DNA of 64,000 nucleotides from Streptomyces rubiginosohelvolus (GCF_014649875.1 NZ_BMTW01000002.1:248001-312000); one strand, 5' to 3'; shown: positions 20,430 to 30,270, numbered from the stretch's first letter. Notes: a model not told the origin generated them from the sequence alone. Numbers and translations: made by a program.

Positions 20430-21620
20430 ATGGCTTTGTCGGCGGTGCCCTTATGGTTACGGCGACCCGGACTGCCGCGTGAACAGACCGCAGCGGGCTC
20501 GGGGTTGCAGCGCGCCAGGTCCTTCATGGTGCTGGCCACCCTGCTCTACCGGGTCAGCCATCTGGCGGTGGGCCTGGTCGCGGTCCTGCAGCACCAACGC
20601 GACGAGCCGGTGCCGTACGCGCTGCTCGCGCTCGCGCTGGGGCTGAGCGCGCTCGTCCACGGCACGGCGCTGCGGCGCGGCTGGTTCGAGCGGCGGCACA
20701 TCTGGGCGGACGTCCTGGTCAACGGGGTCGCGCTGCCGCTGACCCTGTACGCCTGGGGCGGCGCCGAGGACTCCGCCGCGCTCGGCTGGGCGATGCTGCT
20801 CGGCGGCTCGGCGTGCGCCACCGCCGCACTCGTCCTGGACCGGCTCCAGGTCGTCGGCGTGGTCGTCCTGCTCGCCGCCACCCATCTGCTGGGCTACCGG
20901 CTGGTGGACGCCAGCACCGCGGTCGTCCTCGGTCACACCAACTCGCTGCTCTCCTCCGCCGCGATGGCCTGGGTCTTCTGGTGGTACCTGCGCCGCCAGG
21001 GCCGCCTGCTGGACGACGCCAACGCCCGCACGCTGGCCGCCGAGGCGACCAGGGCCCGTTATGTCGAGCGCCTGGAACACCACCGGCTGCTGCACGACAC
21101 CGTCCTCGCCACCCTGACCACCCTCGCCGCCGGCGGGGTGGACGCCAACACTCCCCAGGTGCAGGAGCGTTGCGCCCGCGAGGCGGCGTATCTGCGCCGG
21201 CTGATCGAGCAGACCGCCGACGAGGTCCACCACCGGGGGATCGGCGAGGCCCTGGAGGATGTGGTCGGTGCCGCGGAGAGCCTGCGGCTGCGGGTCACCG
21301 TCCGCTATCACGCCCTGCCCGAGGTGCCGCCGGAGGTCTCCGTCGCCCTCGCGGACGCGGTCCGGGAGGCGTTGAACAACGTGCGCCGGCACGCGGGCAC
21401 CGACCACGCCTACCTCACCGCCACCGCCGACCCCGGACGGCCCGGGGCCGTCGTGGTCACCGTCGTCGACCGGGGATGCGGATTCGATCCGGAGCGGTGC
21501 GAACCCGGCCTCGGGCTGCGCCTCTCGGTCTGCAAGCGGATGACCGCGGTGGGCGGCCGGGCCGAGCTGGACACCGAACCCGGCGAGGGCGTACGGGTGG
21601 AGCTGAGATGGCCCGGGTGA
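20430..21620 (+). CDS. Sensor histidine kinase (NarL-partner type)
   Basis: 396-residue membrane kinase. The ATG at 20430 follows AGGGAGG. About five to six hydrophobic segments occupy ~25-185. A HisKA_3-like segment with the probable phospho-acceptor in LEHHRLLHDTVLATLTTLA precedes a HATPase domain with NNVRRHAG, DRGCGFD and GLGLR. Its last 13 bases overlap the response regulator gene. The sensed signal is unknown. It lies upstream of the LAL regulator and the lanthipeptide locus, so it may take part in their control. Confidence 0.87.
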   Translation: MALSAVPLWLRRPGLPREQTAAGSGLQRARSFMVLATLLYRVSHLAVGLVAVLQHQRDEPVPYALLALALGLSALVHGTALRRGWFERRHIWADVLVNGVALPLTLYAWGGAEDSAALGWAMLLGGSACATAALVLDRLQVVGVVVLLAATHLLGYRLVDASTAVVLGHTNSLLSSAAMAWVFWWYLRRQGRLLDDANARTLAAEATRARYVERLEHHRLLHDTVLATLTTLAAGGVDANTPQVQERCAREAAYLRRLIEQTADEVHHRGIGEALEDVVGAAESLRLRVTVRYHALPEVPPEVSVALADAVREALNNVRRHAGTDHAYLTATADPGRPGAVVVTVVDRGCGFDPERCEPGLGLRLSVCKRMTAVGGRAELDTEPGEGVRVELRWPG

Positions 21621-22261
21621 TCACCGTCGCGCTGGTGGACGACGACCGGATGCTCACCGACGGCATGCGGGCCTGGCTGGGCGGTGTGCCGGGACTGCGG
21701 CTGGTGGCCACCGCGACCACCCCCGCGGAGCTGCTACGCCCGCCGGACCAGGAGCTCCCGTACGCCGCGCCCGACGTGGTGCTGCTCGACCTCCGGTTGG
21801 GCGACGGGTCCGACCCGGTCGACAACATCCGGCTGCTGCTGAGCTCCGGGAGCCGGGTGCTGGTGATCAGCACCGTCCCGGACCGGGCCCGGATCATCGA
21901 GTCGGTACGGGCCGGCGCGGACGGCTATCTGACCAAGGACAACGACCTGCCGACTCTGGTCGCCGCGATCGAGGACGTCGCAGCCGGCCGCGGCGCCCAT
22001 TCCCCGGAACTCGCCTTCGCCTGCGCGCACGACGACAGCCCCGCCCGCCCCCGGCTCTCGCCCCGGGAGCGGCAGATCCTGCTCGACTACGCGTCCGGGA
22101 TGACGCTGAAGTCCGCCGCCCGGCGCGCCGGCATCACGGTGCACACGGCCAAGGACTACCTGGACCGGGTCAAGGCCAAGTACCGGCAGGCGGGCCGGCA
22201 GGCGTACACGAAGATCGACCTGGCCCGGCTGGTGCGGGAGGACAGCCTGGACGGGCAGTGA
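21608..22261 (+). CDS. NarL/FixJ-type response regulator
   Basis: 217 residues. The receiver domain (VALVDDDRMLTDGMR, phospho-Asp in VVLLDLRLGDG, Lys in YLTKDNDL) is followed by a LuxR-type HTH (LSPRERQILLDYASGMTLKSAARRAGITVHTAKDYL). Its ATG lies inside the kinase gene (overlap 13 bp), so the pair is translationally coupled. A hairpin 65 bp after the stop ends the transcript. The target is unknown. Confidence 0.88.
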   Translation: MARVITVALVDDDRMLTDGMRAWLGGVPGLRLVATATTPAELLRPPDQELPYAAPDVVLLDLRLGDGSDPVDNIRLLLSSGSRVLVISTVPDRARIIESVRAGADGYLTKDNDLPTLVAAIEDVAAGRGAHSPELAFACAHDDSPARPRLSPRERQILLDYASGMTLKSAARRAGITVHTAKDYLDRVKAKYRQAGRQAYTKIDLARLVREDSLDGQ

Positions 22262-22632
22262 GCCGGCGATAGTGCCGGTTTCGGCGTTGGCGTCGGTTCT
22301 GGTTCCAGTTCCGGGCTCCGTGTTCGGGGGGCGTGCAAGCCCCCCAAACGGATGGCTACAGAGGACCTGCCCATCGCTCCTATCCTCGGTCCCGGCTGTT
22401 CGGTGCACCGGGTCGACGGGAGGGCGAGGCGGTGTCCGGCCTCGCGCCGACGGTACAGGAGGCACCCGCCCGCGGCGCCCCTGCCGCCCTGACGTCCCGC
22501 TGCTCTGTTCCGTCCGTACCCGCCTGCTTCCTCGGCTTCGCTCCGCCCGGTGCCCGGCGCCGCGCCCGCGCGTCCGCGGACCCGCACGGTCGATCGGGCC
22601 GAGCCCTCTCTTCCCCACCCCAGGAGAGACAG
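22262..22632. other. Intergenic region before the LAL regulator
   Basis: About 370 bp without a supported gene. It begins with a GGTT/CCGG-rich low-complexity stretch, then the hairpin at 22326-22345. The remainder presumably holds the promoter of the LAL regulator; I see no clear -35/-10 pair. An AGGAGA ribosome site sits just before 22633. Confidence 0.5.
22326..22345 (+). terminator. Hairpin after the two-component pair
   Basis: GGGGGGC-GTGCAA-GCCCCCC: a perfect 7-bp stem with a 6-nt loop, 65 bp after the response regulator stop and followed by AAA. Confidence 0.55.
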
Positions 22633-25600
22633 ATGACGCAGCTCCACGTCCGCCCCGCCATCCCCGGTAGCACCTTCCCCGACGGCGCCCGGGCCGTCCC
22701 CGGCGGTGGTGAACCACCGTACAGACAGGCGGAGTTCGTCGGCAGGGAGGCCGAACAGAGGCACATCGCCGCCGCCCTGGTCGCCGCGCGGGCCGGCCGG
22801 GGCGGGGCGCTCTTCGTCACCGGCGAGCCCGGTGCGGGGCGGACCCGGCTCGCCGCCGTGGCGCTCGCCGCGGCCGGCCCCGACCTGGCCACCGCGAGCG
22901 GCCGGGCCAGCACGGTCGGCTCGGTCGTCCCGTACCGCCCGCTGGTCGAGGCGCTGCTGTCGCTGGCCCGCGCCGGACTCCTCCCGGAGCCGGCCGAACT
23001 CGGCATCTACGGCCGTGTGTTGACTCGACTGCTGACCGGCGCCCGGGGAGTCGGCGCCGGCTCCCCGTTGGCGGTCGCCGAGGCCGTACTCCGCTTGGTC
23101 GCCGTCGTCGGACGGCGGCACGGGGCGCTGCTGCTGGTCCTCGACGACCTGCATGACGCCGACCCCGGCACCCTGACGGTGGTCGAGTACCTGCTGGACC
23201 ACCTCGCGCAGCTGCCCGCCGTCCTGCTGCTCACCGCCCGACGCGAGCCCTGCGTGGCGACCGAACTCGCCGCCCGGGCGCGGCAGCGCGGCGCCGCGGT
23301 CGTCCTGGACCTGGCCCCGCTCGACCCCGGCGAGATGCGCCGACTGGTCGCCGCCGTACGCCGGATTCCCCTGGCCGAGGTCGACGCCGAAGTGGCCCAC
23401 CGGGTACAGGAGTACAGCGGCGGCATCCCGTTCGTCGCCGTCGAACTGCTCCAGCAGCCCGGTGGCGACGACGACCACCGACTCCGCCGGCCCCACCTCC
23501 ACCATCACCACCACGGGAGACCGGCGCCCACCGCGGTCGCCGATAGCATCCGATGTCGCACCGCCCGGCTCGCCCCGCTCGGTACGGAGCTCCTGAGCGC
23601 GGCGGCAGTCTGCGGCCCGCGCTTCCCGCTGCCGGTACTGCACCGCGCGCTCGGCTGTACCGACGCCGAACTCACCGCGGTGGTACGGGCGGCAACCGCC
23701 ACCCACCTGATCGTGCCGGACGCCGACGACCCACGGTGGTACGCCTTCCGGCACCCACTGGTGGGCCACGTGCTGCTGGCCGATCTCGCACCGGGCAGCC
23801 GCGCCGCCCACGCCCGCCGGGTCGCCGCCGCCCTGGTCGCACTCCACCCGGAACTCCCCGGCGGCTGGGGCGTGCTCGCGGCCGACCTCCACGCCCAGGC
23901 CGGCGACACCGCGCAGGCCGTACGGCTGTACTGCGCCGCAGCGGAGCGCAGCGCGGGGACGGGGGACGACACGAGGGCGGATCGCGGTGCGGCAGCGGAT
24001 CGCGGTGCGGCGGGTGAGGGTGCGGAGGCCGGGCGCGGTACGGCGGACGAGCGTACGACGGGGGTCGGGGGCGCGCTCGTCCTGCTGGACCGGGCGCACC
24101 GGCTGGCCGGTCCGGACACCCCGCCCGAGCTGCGGGCCACCGTACTGGCCCGGCTGCTGGACGCCGCCGCCTGCGCGGCCCGCTTCCAGCCGGTGGCAGC
24201 GCTGCTCACCGGTAAGGAGGTGCCGGCCGAGGACCTCCCCGCCGCGTCCCGGGCCGGGCTCCACGCCCGACTGGCCGAACTCTCCCTCCTCACCGGACGG
24301 TTAGCGGCCGCTGCCCGGCACCTCGACACCGCCCACTGGCTGCTCGGCGGTGAACCGGCCGACGCCGACACCGCCGTGGTCGACCTTGCCGCCGCACACG
24401 CGCAGCTCCACCGGCTGGCACCCGAGCGACTGTGTACCGCCGCCGAACTCGCCGAACGCGCCCGGGCCGCCGCCCGACGCGCCGAACAGCCCGCCCTCGC
24501 CTGCCGAGCGCTGCTCCTCCTCGCCCGACTCGCGGAGGAACAAGCCGAGTCGGCCGCCCGGGCGCGGCTGGAGGAGGCCCGTACGCTGGCCCGGGCCCAC
24601 CGCCTACCGGTGCTCCGGCTTGCCGCGGAGGCCGAGTTGGCCCGGCTCGCCGCGGACCGCGACGGCCTATTGCCCCCGCTCGTACACGCCCACCGGGAGG
24701 CGGTCCGCCGGGGCGTACCCGCGTTGGCGCAGCACCTCGGTCTGGCGCTGGCCCTGGAGCAGATCCGCCGCGGCGAGTTCGCGGCCGCCGGGAAATGGAT
24801 CCGCGCGGCGACCGTCGAGGCCGAACGGCTGTGCCTCAAGGGGGCGTTGGCCGAACTGCGGATGGCCGAGGCGGTGCGACTGGCCCACCAGGGCCGCCGT
24901 GTGGAGCTGGAACACATCCTGGAGCCGCTGGAGTTGGCCCCCGACGCCGCTCCCGGCCTGCGCCCGGTGGCATACGGGCTGGCGCGCGCCTTCTGCTCGC
25001 TGCTGGAGGAACGGCCGGGCGACGCCGAGCGGGAACTCGCCCAGGCTCTCGCCCTCGACGCGGAGAACCCCTCGACCGCCGACTTCGGCCGCTACGGACT
25101 GGCCGTGCTGCTGGGCGTGTTGGCCGGGCGGATGGGCCGGCAACACCTGCCTGGCACCGCAGGCGCCGGCGGCACCCGCTGGAACCGCCAGTTCGCCGGA
25201 CTGGCGCACGCCGTACTGCTGGGCCGCCAGGGACGCGCCGGAGAGGCGACCGCCGCGGCGGCGGCCGCGCTGGAGGTCGCCGCCACCCACCCCGTCGCCC
25301 GCCACCTGGCGGTGCGCCTGGTCGCCTCGGCCGCGCACCGGGACGGCTGGGGTGCCCCGGTGGAATGGCTGCGCGAGGCCGAGGAGTACTTCCACGGCGC
25401 CGGGCTGCGGGCCCCCGCCGGCGCCTGCCGCGCGCTGCTGCGCGGCATGGGCGCCACGGTCCGGCAGCGGCGCACCGGCACCGAGCAGGTGCCGCCGATG
25501 CTACGCCGGTTCGGGATCACCGCCCGGGAGTTCGAGGTCGCCCAGCTGCTCACCGAGCGGGTCGCCAACAAGGACATCGCCGTTCTGCTGCACATCTCCC

Positions 25601-25818
25601 CACGCACCGTGGAGAAGCACGTGGCGAGCCTGCTCCGGAAGACCGGCCACCCCGACCGCACTGCCTTCGCCACCGCCACCCGCACCACCCCGACTCTCCT
25701 CACGGGCACGGGTATGGGCATCGGTGCAGGGACCAGCAGCGGTACGGGTACGGGGACCGGTACGGCCCGGCTCACCCCGCCCGCCCTCCCGGCGGTCGGC
25801 ACCGGGGACGGCTGGTGA
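22633..25818 (+). CDS. LAL-family (large ATP-binding LuxR) regulator
   Basis: 1061-residue regulator from the ATG at 22633 (AGGAGA upstream). An AAA/STAND ATPase module occupies ~30-350 with Walker A-like GEPGAGRT, in which the usual lysine is arginine, and Walker B LLLVLDDLHDAD. A long Ala/Leu-rich TPR-like region follows. The LuxR HTH is at ~960-1020 (FGITAREFEVAQLLTERVANKDIAVLLHISPRTVEKHV). A His-rich patch (HLHHHHHG) interrupts the ATPase module and the C-terminus is Gly/Thr-rich. LAL proteins often act as pathway activators; its convergent position next to the lanthipeptide genes suggests that role. Confidence 0.88.
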   Translation: MTQLHVRPAIPGSTFPDGARAVPGGGEPPYRQAEFVGREAEQRHIAAALVAARAGRGGALFVTGEPGAGRTRLAAVALAAAGPDLATASGRASTVGSVVPYRPLVEALLSLARAGLLPEPAELGIYGRVLTRLLTGARGVGAGSPLAVAEAVLRLVAVVGRRHGALLLVLDDLHDADPGTLTVVEYLLDHLAQLPAVLLLTARREPCVATELAARARQRGAAVVLDLAPLDPGEMRRLVAAVRRIPLAEVDAEVAHRVQEYSGGIPFVAVELLQQPGGDDDHRLRRPHLHHHHHGRPAPTAVADSIRCRTARLAPLGTELLSAAAVCGPRFPLPVLHRALGCTDAELTAVVRAATATHLIVPDADDPRWYAFRHPLVGHVLLADLAPGSRAAHARRVAAALVALHPELPGGWGVLAADLHAQAGDTAQAVRLYCAAAERSAGTGDDTRADRGAAADRGAAGEGAEAGRGTADERTTGVGGALVLLDRAHRLAGPDTPPELRATVLARLLDAAACAARFQPVAALLTGKEVPAEDLPAASRAGLHARLAELSLLTGRLAAAARHLDTAHWLLGGEPADADTAVVDLAAAHAQLHRLAPERLCTAAELAERARAAARRAEQPALACRALLLLARLAEEQAESAARARLEEARTLARAHRLPVLRLAAEAELARLAADRDGLLPPLVHAHREAVRRGVPALAQHLGLALALEQIRRGEFAAAGKWIRAATVEAERLCLKGALAELRMAEAVRLAHQGRRVELEHILEPLELAPDAAPGLRPVAYGLARAFCSLLEERPGDAERELAQALALDAENPSTADFGRYGLAVLLGVLAGRMGRQHLPGTAGAGGTRWNRQFAGLAHAVLLGRQGRAGEATAAAAAALEVAATHPVARHLAVRLVASAAHRDGWGAPVEWLREAEEYFHGAGLRAPAGACRALLRGMGATVRQRRTGTEQVPPMLRRFGITAREFEVAQLLTERVANKDIAVLLHISPRTVEKHVASLLRKTGHPDRTAFATATRTTPTLLTGTGMGIGAGTSSGTGTGTGTARLTPPALPAVGTGDGW

Positions 25819-25930
25819 CAGCCCACGCCCGGCGCGGGGGCGCGCCGCGGCAGGGTGCCCTCGGCTCCGGCCCCGGGTCCGGAGGCGAGGGCCGGTCCCC
25901 CGGACACGGGGTGCTGTGGTGCCGGCCGGT

Positions 25931-27577
25931 TCACGGGGAGGAGACCGGTGGGTGGGCTGAGGTCAGCCTGCGCGGAGTGAGCTGCTTTGCCGCCCCCGGG
26001 CCCGGCGCCGGCCCTGATGTCGGGCCCGGCTTCGGCGGTGGAGTCAGGGTGACCACGCGGTCGAAGTGGCTGTCCAGGCCCCCGTCGCCGTGGTGCACCA
26101 CCAGCAGCGCCCGCCCCTCGGTCCGCCCGCTCAGCGCCCGGAACACCACGTCCCGGCCGAGCTCGTCGAGGTTGGCGAACGGCTCGTCGGCGAGATAGAC
26201 GTCCGCGTCCTCGCTCAACAGCGCGCCTACCCCGACCCGTTGCCGCTGCCCGGAGGAGAGGTGCGAGGGGAGCCGTCCGGTCAGCCCGTCAAGGCCGAGC
26301 ACGGCGCGCAGCTCCTCGTCCGGCACCAACTCATCAACCGGGAGGGGCGGGAGGTTCACCGGCGCGGTCAGGCTCGCCACGCGCGGCGGCAGGACGACCG
26401 TACCGGCGTCCGGGGCGAGGGTCCCGGCGACGACGTGCAGCAGGGTGGTCTTCCCGCAGCCGTTGGGACCGCGGAGCAGGACGCGCTCACCGGTGCCCAG
26501 ATCGAAGTCGGCGACCGGTACTTCCTTGGTGTCCGGCACTTCCTTGGTGTCCGGCGCCTCCGCGGTGCCGTCGTAGCGGACCCGCACCCCGCGCAGCCGT
26601 ACCGCGGGGCCCTCGTCGGCGTACCGGGACCGGGGGGAGTCGCGCAACGACCGTATCCGCCGCAGCACCGCGTTGCTCCGCCGGACCTGCGGAATCATGT
26701 TGATCAGGTCGAAGATCCCGGAGACCGCCCGCCACAGCGAGTTCACGAAGGCGAGGAAGCTGCCGAAGGACATCCGGCCGGTGAACACGAAGAACGCCCC
26801 GACCACCATGGACGCGGTGTCCGACAGGTTCATCACCAGGTCGCTGAGGGTCCGTTGCTTCAGCGACAGCCGGTAATTGACGTAGGTGAGGTCCAGGAAG
26901 CCGCCCAGCGCCCGCCGGTTGACCGCCCGGGTGCCCGGCAGCAACGCGGGCAGGCCGCGCAGCGCGTGGAAGGACTCCAGGGTGCGGGTGAGCCGGCTGA
27001 CGTAGCCGGCCTCGGCCTCCCGCTCGGGCTCGGTGTTGTCCTCGATCCGCTTGGCCAGCCGGTTGCTCACGACCACCAGCGGCGGCACGATCACCAGCAG
27101 GATCAGGCTGGCCTGCCAGGACAGGTAGAGCAGCACACCGACGAAGACCAGCGAGGAGACCAGTGTCCGGCCGATCCGGATGCAGACGTCCATCGCGGGC
27201 AGCACGCCCTCACTGACGTCGTTGTGGATCCGGCTGACGTACGAGGCGTTCCCGGGCCCGGTCAGCTTACGGCTGTCCAGACCGAGCGTACGGTCCAGCA
27301 GCTCGGTCTCCAGCGAAAGCATGAACGCGTTCTCGAAGCGCCTGCGCCACGCGGAGATCCAGAACGCCGCCAGGTTGAGGCTGATGCCGAGCACCAGGTA
27401 GCAGCCGCCGAGGAAGAGGAAGCGATGCAGGTCGGCGGTCATGATCGCCTGGTCGAACAGCGCCTTGAGCAACAGCGGGTGCAGCAGCGCCTCGATCCCG
27501 CCGGTGCTCGCCTCGGCGATGAGGATCGCCACGAACCGCGGGCGGTGCCCGCGCAGGGTCTCCCACAGCTCATTCAC
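25931..27577 (-). CDS. ABC exporter of the lanthipeptide locus (fused TMD-NBD)
   Basis: 548-residue half-transporter with N-terminal membrane domain (~1-300, six helices) and C-terminal ATPase: Walker A GPNGCGKTT, signature LSSGQRQRVGVGAL, Walker B VYLADEPFANLDE, switch VVHHG. There is no N-terminal C39 peptidase, so it would export an already processed or leader-bearing peptide. It starts at a GTG overlapping the lanKC stop (GTGA), a coupled arrangement. A PDTKEV tandem repeat sits in the linker before Walker A. It is likely the exporter and possibly self-protection protein of the lanthipeptide. Confidence 0.9.
   Translation of the reverse strand: MNELWETLRGHRPRFVAILIAEASTGGIEALLHPLLLKALFDQAIMTADLHRFLFLGGCYLVLGISLNLAAFWISAWRRRFENAFMLSLETELLDRTLGLDSRKLTGPGNASYVSRIHNDVSEGVLPAMDVCIRIGRTLVSSLVFVGVLLYLSWQASLILLVIVPPLVVVSNRLAKRIEDNTEPEREAEAGYVSRLTRTLESFHALRGLPALLPGTRAVNRRALGGFLDLTYVNYRLSLKQRTLSDLVMNLSDTASMVVGAFFVFTGRMSFGSFLAFVNSLWRAVSGIFDLINMIPQVRRSNAVLRRIRSLRDSPRSRYADEGPAVRLRGVRVRYDGTAEAPDTKEVPDTKEVPVADFDLGTGERVLLRGPNGCGKTTLLHVVAGTLAPDAGTVVLPPRVASLTAPVNLPPLPVDELVPDEELRAVLGLDGLTGRLPSHLSSGQRQRVGVGALLSEDADVYLADEPFANLDELGRDVVFRALSGRTEGRALLVVHHGDGGLDSHFDRVVTLTPPPKPGPTSGPAPGPGAAKQLTPRRLTSAHPPVSSP
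26520..26555 (-). repeat. 18-bp perfect tandem duplication inside the exporter gene
   Basis: ACTTCCTTGGTGTCCGGC occurs twice back to back. It keeps the frame and duplicates the residues PDTKEV in the linker before the ATPase domain. A third, partial unit adjoins it. Confidence 0.9.
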
Positions 27578-30270
27578 GGCGCCACCTCGTCCAGGAGGAA
27601 GTCGGGCAGGCCACCGTGGTTGACCCGGTGCAGCACCCGCAGCACCCCGGCCGAGCCGGTCAGGTAGTCGGTGGAGCAGCGCAGCAGACCCTCGCCGGGG
27701 ACGCCCAGCGGCACCGGCCCGTCGTCACCGCGCGGCACCCCGAAGCGCTCGGCCGGCTCGAAGAGGAAGACCGAGCGTACGTAGTCGAGTTGGCGCAGCG
27801 CGGTGTCCCGGTAGGCGCGGTCGCCGGTGAACTCGGCCGCATCCAGCAGCGCGTCGGCCACCCCGCTGAGCCCGAAGCAGTACGCCGGCAGCACCGAGAA
27901 GCGCACCTCCAGACCGCGCAGCACCTCCCGGGCGGCGTCCAGATCGCCGTAGCGCAGCAGCACTTGCGCCACGCCCGCCGAACCCACCTCCACGTACGGC
28001 TCCATCGTGCCCTCGTGCTCGAACATCTTCCGGCCCTCGTCGTCCAGCTCCTTGAGCCGGCTCATCTCCCAGGCCAGCGCCTCCCGTCCGAGCCGCAGCC
28101 ACTCCTCCTCGCCGGTCACCTGGTGCATCCGCAGCAGGAAGAGCGCCACCCCGGCCTGGCCGAAGCCCAGCCCGGTCAGCGGCTCCTCTCCGGTGAACTC
28201 GTTACGCCAGTGCGCCAATCCGTCCGAGCGCACCGCGCGCTCGCGCAGTGCCCGCGCGCACTCCCGGGCGGAGGCCAGGTCGCCCGGGTCCCGGCCGTGG
28301 TGGAAGAACCGGAGGTTGGTCACGCCCAGGCCACTGAGGCCGTAGTAGAAGGTGTGATCGCCGACCGCGAGCGCCCGCCGGTTGGCGTGGCCGAGCAACT
28401 CCCGTGCCCGTGAGCCCAGTCCGAGCTCGTCGGCCGCCCAGGCGATGCCCGCGAGACCAGCCATCAGCCCGTCCGGGTAGTCGCGCACGTCCAGGTCGGC
28501 GATCCGCTCGGCCAGCCAGTCGCGCCACCGCGGCCGTACAGGCACACCCGAGGCGTGCAGCGCCCGGAGCACCCCGCCCGCCCCGAAGCCCAGGCTCAGC
28601 GGGTTGGTGACGTGCGCGAACGGGTCCACCGGGAAGAGCGTGGCGCGCTCGGGGTCGGCCACCGCGGTGACGAACGCGGCCACCCCGGCCTCCGCCTCCA
28701 CCAGCCGCGCCGGCTCCGGCAGCGCCGGTGGTGGCGGCGCGACCGTCACCCGGTCGACCAGCTCCGAGCCGTCGCCCAGCTCCTCCAGCACGTCGGTGAG
28801 GGTGATCCGGTTCGCGGCCAGGTCCATGATCAGGGTGTGGATCCGCTCCGGCCAGCCAAGCGCGTCGACGAAGACCCGGTAGCTGTCCAGGATGTCCGTG
28901 CGCAGATAGGACATGGCGGCGATCGGGAAGACGAAGTACGCCATGGTGGTCGCCAGGCCGAACAGGTCGCCCTCCGGACCCGCCGCCCGGTAGTGGTGCC
29001 CGGAGAGGCTGAACCCCGGAGTGAACAGCTCGACCGGCTTCGCCAGCGCCGCGTCGTCGCCCGCCTCCGTGCCCGGCGCCTCGATCAGCCGGCACGCCTC
29101 CAGGTCGACGATGGTCACCTCGTGAGTGGCGGTGTCGATGAGCAGGTTCGCCGGGGTGAAGTCGCCCAGGATCACACCGTGTTCGTGGGCCGCTCTGATC
29201 GCCCGGGCCAGCGCGCGGAAGACGTCCACGAAGAGCCGCAGGAAGTCGCGCGACCGCTCGAGGTCGAAGCCGGGCCGGGCCAGCGGGTTGTCGGCGAGCA
29301 GCACCGTACGGATGTCGGCGCCCTCTACGAACTCCTCGGCGATGTAGTGGTGTTCCCAGTGCTCGAAATACGCGATCGGCCGCGGATAGGCCCCCACGTC
29401 GGCCAGCCGGTTCAGGAACATCCACTCCCGGGCCAGGATGTCCACCGCGTCGTGGCCCTGCCGCGGATTGGGGTTGGTGTGCGGGCGAGCCTCCTTCAGC
29501 ACCACCTTGCGGTCCCCGTCCGCGGTGTCCTCGGCGGTGTAGACCCCACCGCTGTTGGAGAACTGGATCGCCCCGGTCACCCGGAAGCGGCCGCCCAGCA
29601 GCCCGTCGTCCTCCGGCTCCTCGGCCGGCTTCCAGTCAGCGAACGGCCATTCCACCCACCAGGGTTGGGCATATCCGGGCTGCCGGTCGTCGGGCACCGG
29701 CCCGTCCGGCCCCTCGATGTGCGCCACCGGCCGCCCGAGCACGTCCACCGCCCGGGAGTGCAGGAACTGGCCGTAGCGGAAGTACAGCGCCCGGCTGTCC
29801 CGGTAGCGCATGTCGGACAGCACGTACGCGCCCTCGACGCCGTCCAGCAGCCGGGCCAGGTCGGCCAGACAGGACCGGAACTCCGCCTCGTCGCGGGGGT
29901 AGACGGTGACCAGCTTGCCGCCGCTGCCCCGGGACATGCCCTTGGAGTTGAGCATCTCGTACACGTTGAGGTCGAGCGCGATCTTGAAGTCGGCCTCCCG
30001 GTCGACCAGATGGCGGATCACCTCGTTCGCCACCCGGTACACGCTGCGGTGGTCCGCCGACACGTGGATCTTCCAGCCCTGCGCTGGCAGTTCGGGATTG
30101 TGCCGGTGGCTCCACCAGATCCCGCTGCGGACGAAGCGCGCCCGGGTGCGCTCGTCGAACCCGGCGAGGAAGTGGTCCTCCCGCGGGTGGTAGTAGACGT
30201 CCAGCGGGTCGAAGAACAGGGTGTCGTTCCAGGCGAAGAGGAAGCGGTTGATCCAACGTTCGTCACGCAT
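27574..30270 (-). CDS. lanKC: LanKC, class III lanthionine/labionin synthetase
   Basis: 898-residue trifunctional enzyme that phosphorylates Ser/Thr of the precursor, eliminates phosphate and cyclises with Cys. N-terminal pSer/pThr lyase (~1-200): GWKIHVSADHRSV and MSRGSGGKLVTVYP. Central kinase (~220-510): VVLKEARPH, catalytic loop HEHGVILGDFTPANLLID, and TIVDLEAC. C-terminal LanC-like barrel (~540-898) with repeated GxxG modules (GLAGIAWAADELG, YGLSGLG, CFGLSGVADAL). The zinc site looks incomplete: a Cys persists in AYCFGLSG, but the CHG motif reads YLTGSAG. This places it in class III rather than IV. It lies downstream of two precursor genes and is coupled to the exporter. Confidence 0.95.
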   Translation of the reverse strand: MRDERWINRFLFAWNDTLFFDPLDVYYHPREDHFLAGFDERTRARFVRSGIWWSHRHNPELPAQGWKIHVSADHRSVYRVANEVIRHLVDREADFKIALDLNVYEMLNSKGMSRGSGGKLVTVYPRDEAEFRSCLADLARLLDGVEGAYVLSDMRYRDSRALYFRYGQFLHSRAVDVLGRPVAHIEGPDGPVPDDRQPGYAQPWWVEWPFADWKPAEEPEDDGLLGGRFRVTGAIQFSNSGGVYTAEDTADGDRKVVLKEARPHTNPNPRQGHDAVDILAREWMFLNRLADVGAYPRPIAYFEHWEHHYIAEEFVEGADIRTVLLADNPLARPGFDLERSRDFLRLFVDVFRALARAIRAAHEHGVILGDFTPANLLIDTATHEVTIVDLEACRLIEAPGTEAGDDAALAKPVELFTPGFSLSGHHYRAAGPEGDLFGLATTMAYFVFPIAAMSYLRTDILDSYRVFVDALGWPERIHTLIMDLAANRITLTDVLEELGDGSELVDRVTVAPPPPALPEPARLVEAEAGVAAFVTAVADPERATLFPVDPFAHVTNPLSLGFGAGGVLRALHASGVPVRPRWRDWLAERIADLDVRDYPDGLMAGLAGIAWAADELGLGSRARELLGHANRRALAVGDHTFYYGLSGLGVTNLRFFHHGRDPGDLASARECARALRERAVRSDGLAHWRNEFTGEEPLTGLGFGQAGVALFLLRMHQVTGEEEWLRLGREALAWEMSRLKELDDEGRKMFEHEGTMEPYVEVGSAGVAQVLLRYGDLDAAREVLRGLEVRFSVLPAYCFGLSGVADALLDAAEFTGDRAYRDTALRQLDYVRSVFLFEPAERFGVPRGDDGPVPLGVPGEGLLRCSTDYLTGSAGVLRVLHRVNHGGLPDFLLDEVAP

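Noticed and set aside
23490-23520. His-rich patch in the LAL regulator as a cloning tag or artefact.
   Set aside because: It is embedded in natural high-GC coding sequence with no vector context; more likely a low-complexity insertion.
27574-30270. LanKC as a class IV (LanL) enzyme.
   Set aside because: The cyclase domain lacks the Cys-His part of the zinc site (YLTGSAG where CHG is expected). The short precursors with an L-Q leader motif fit class III.
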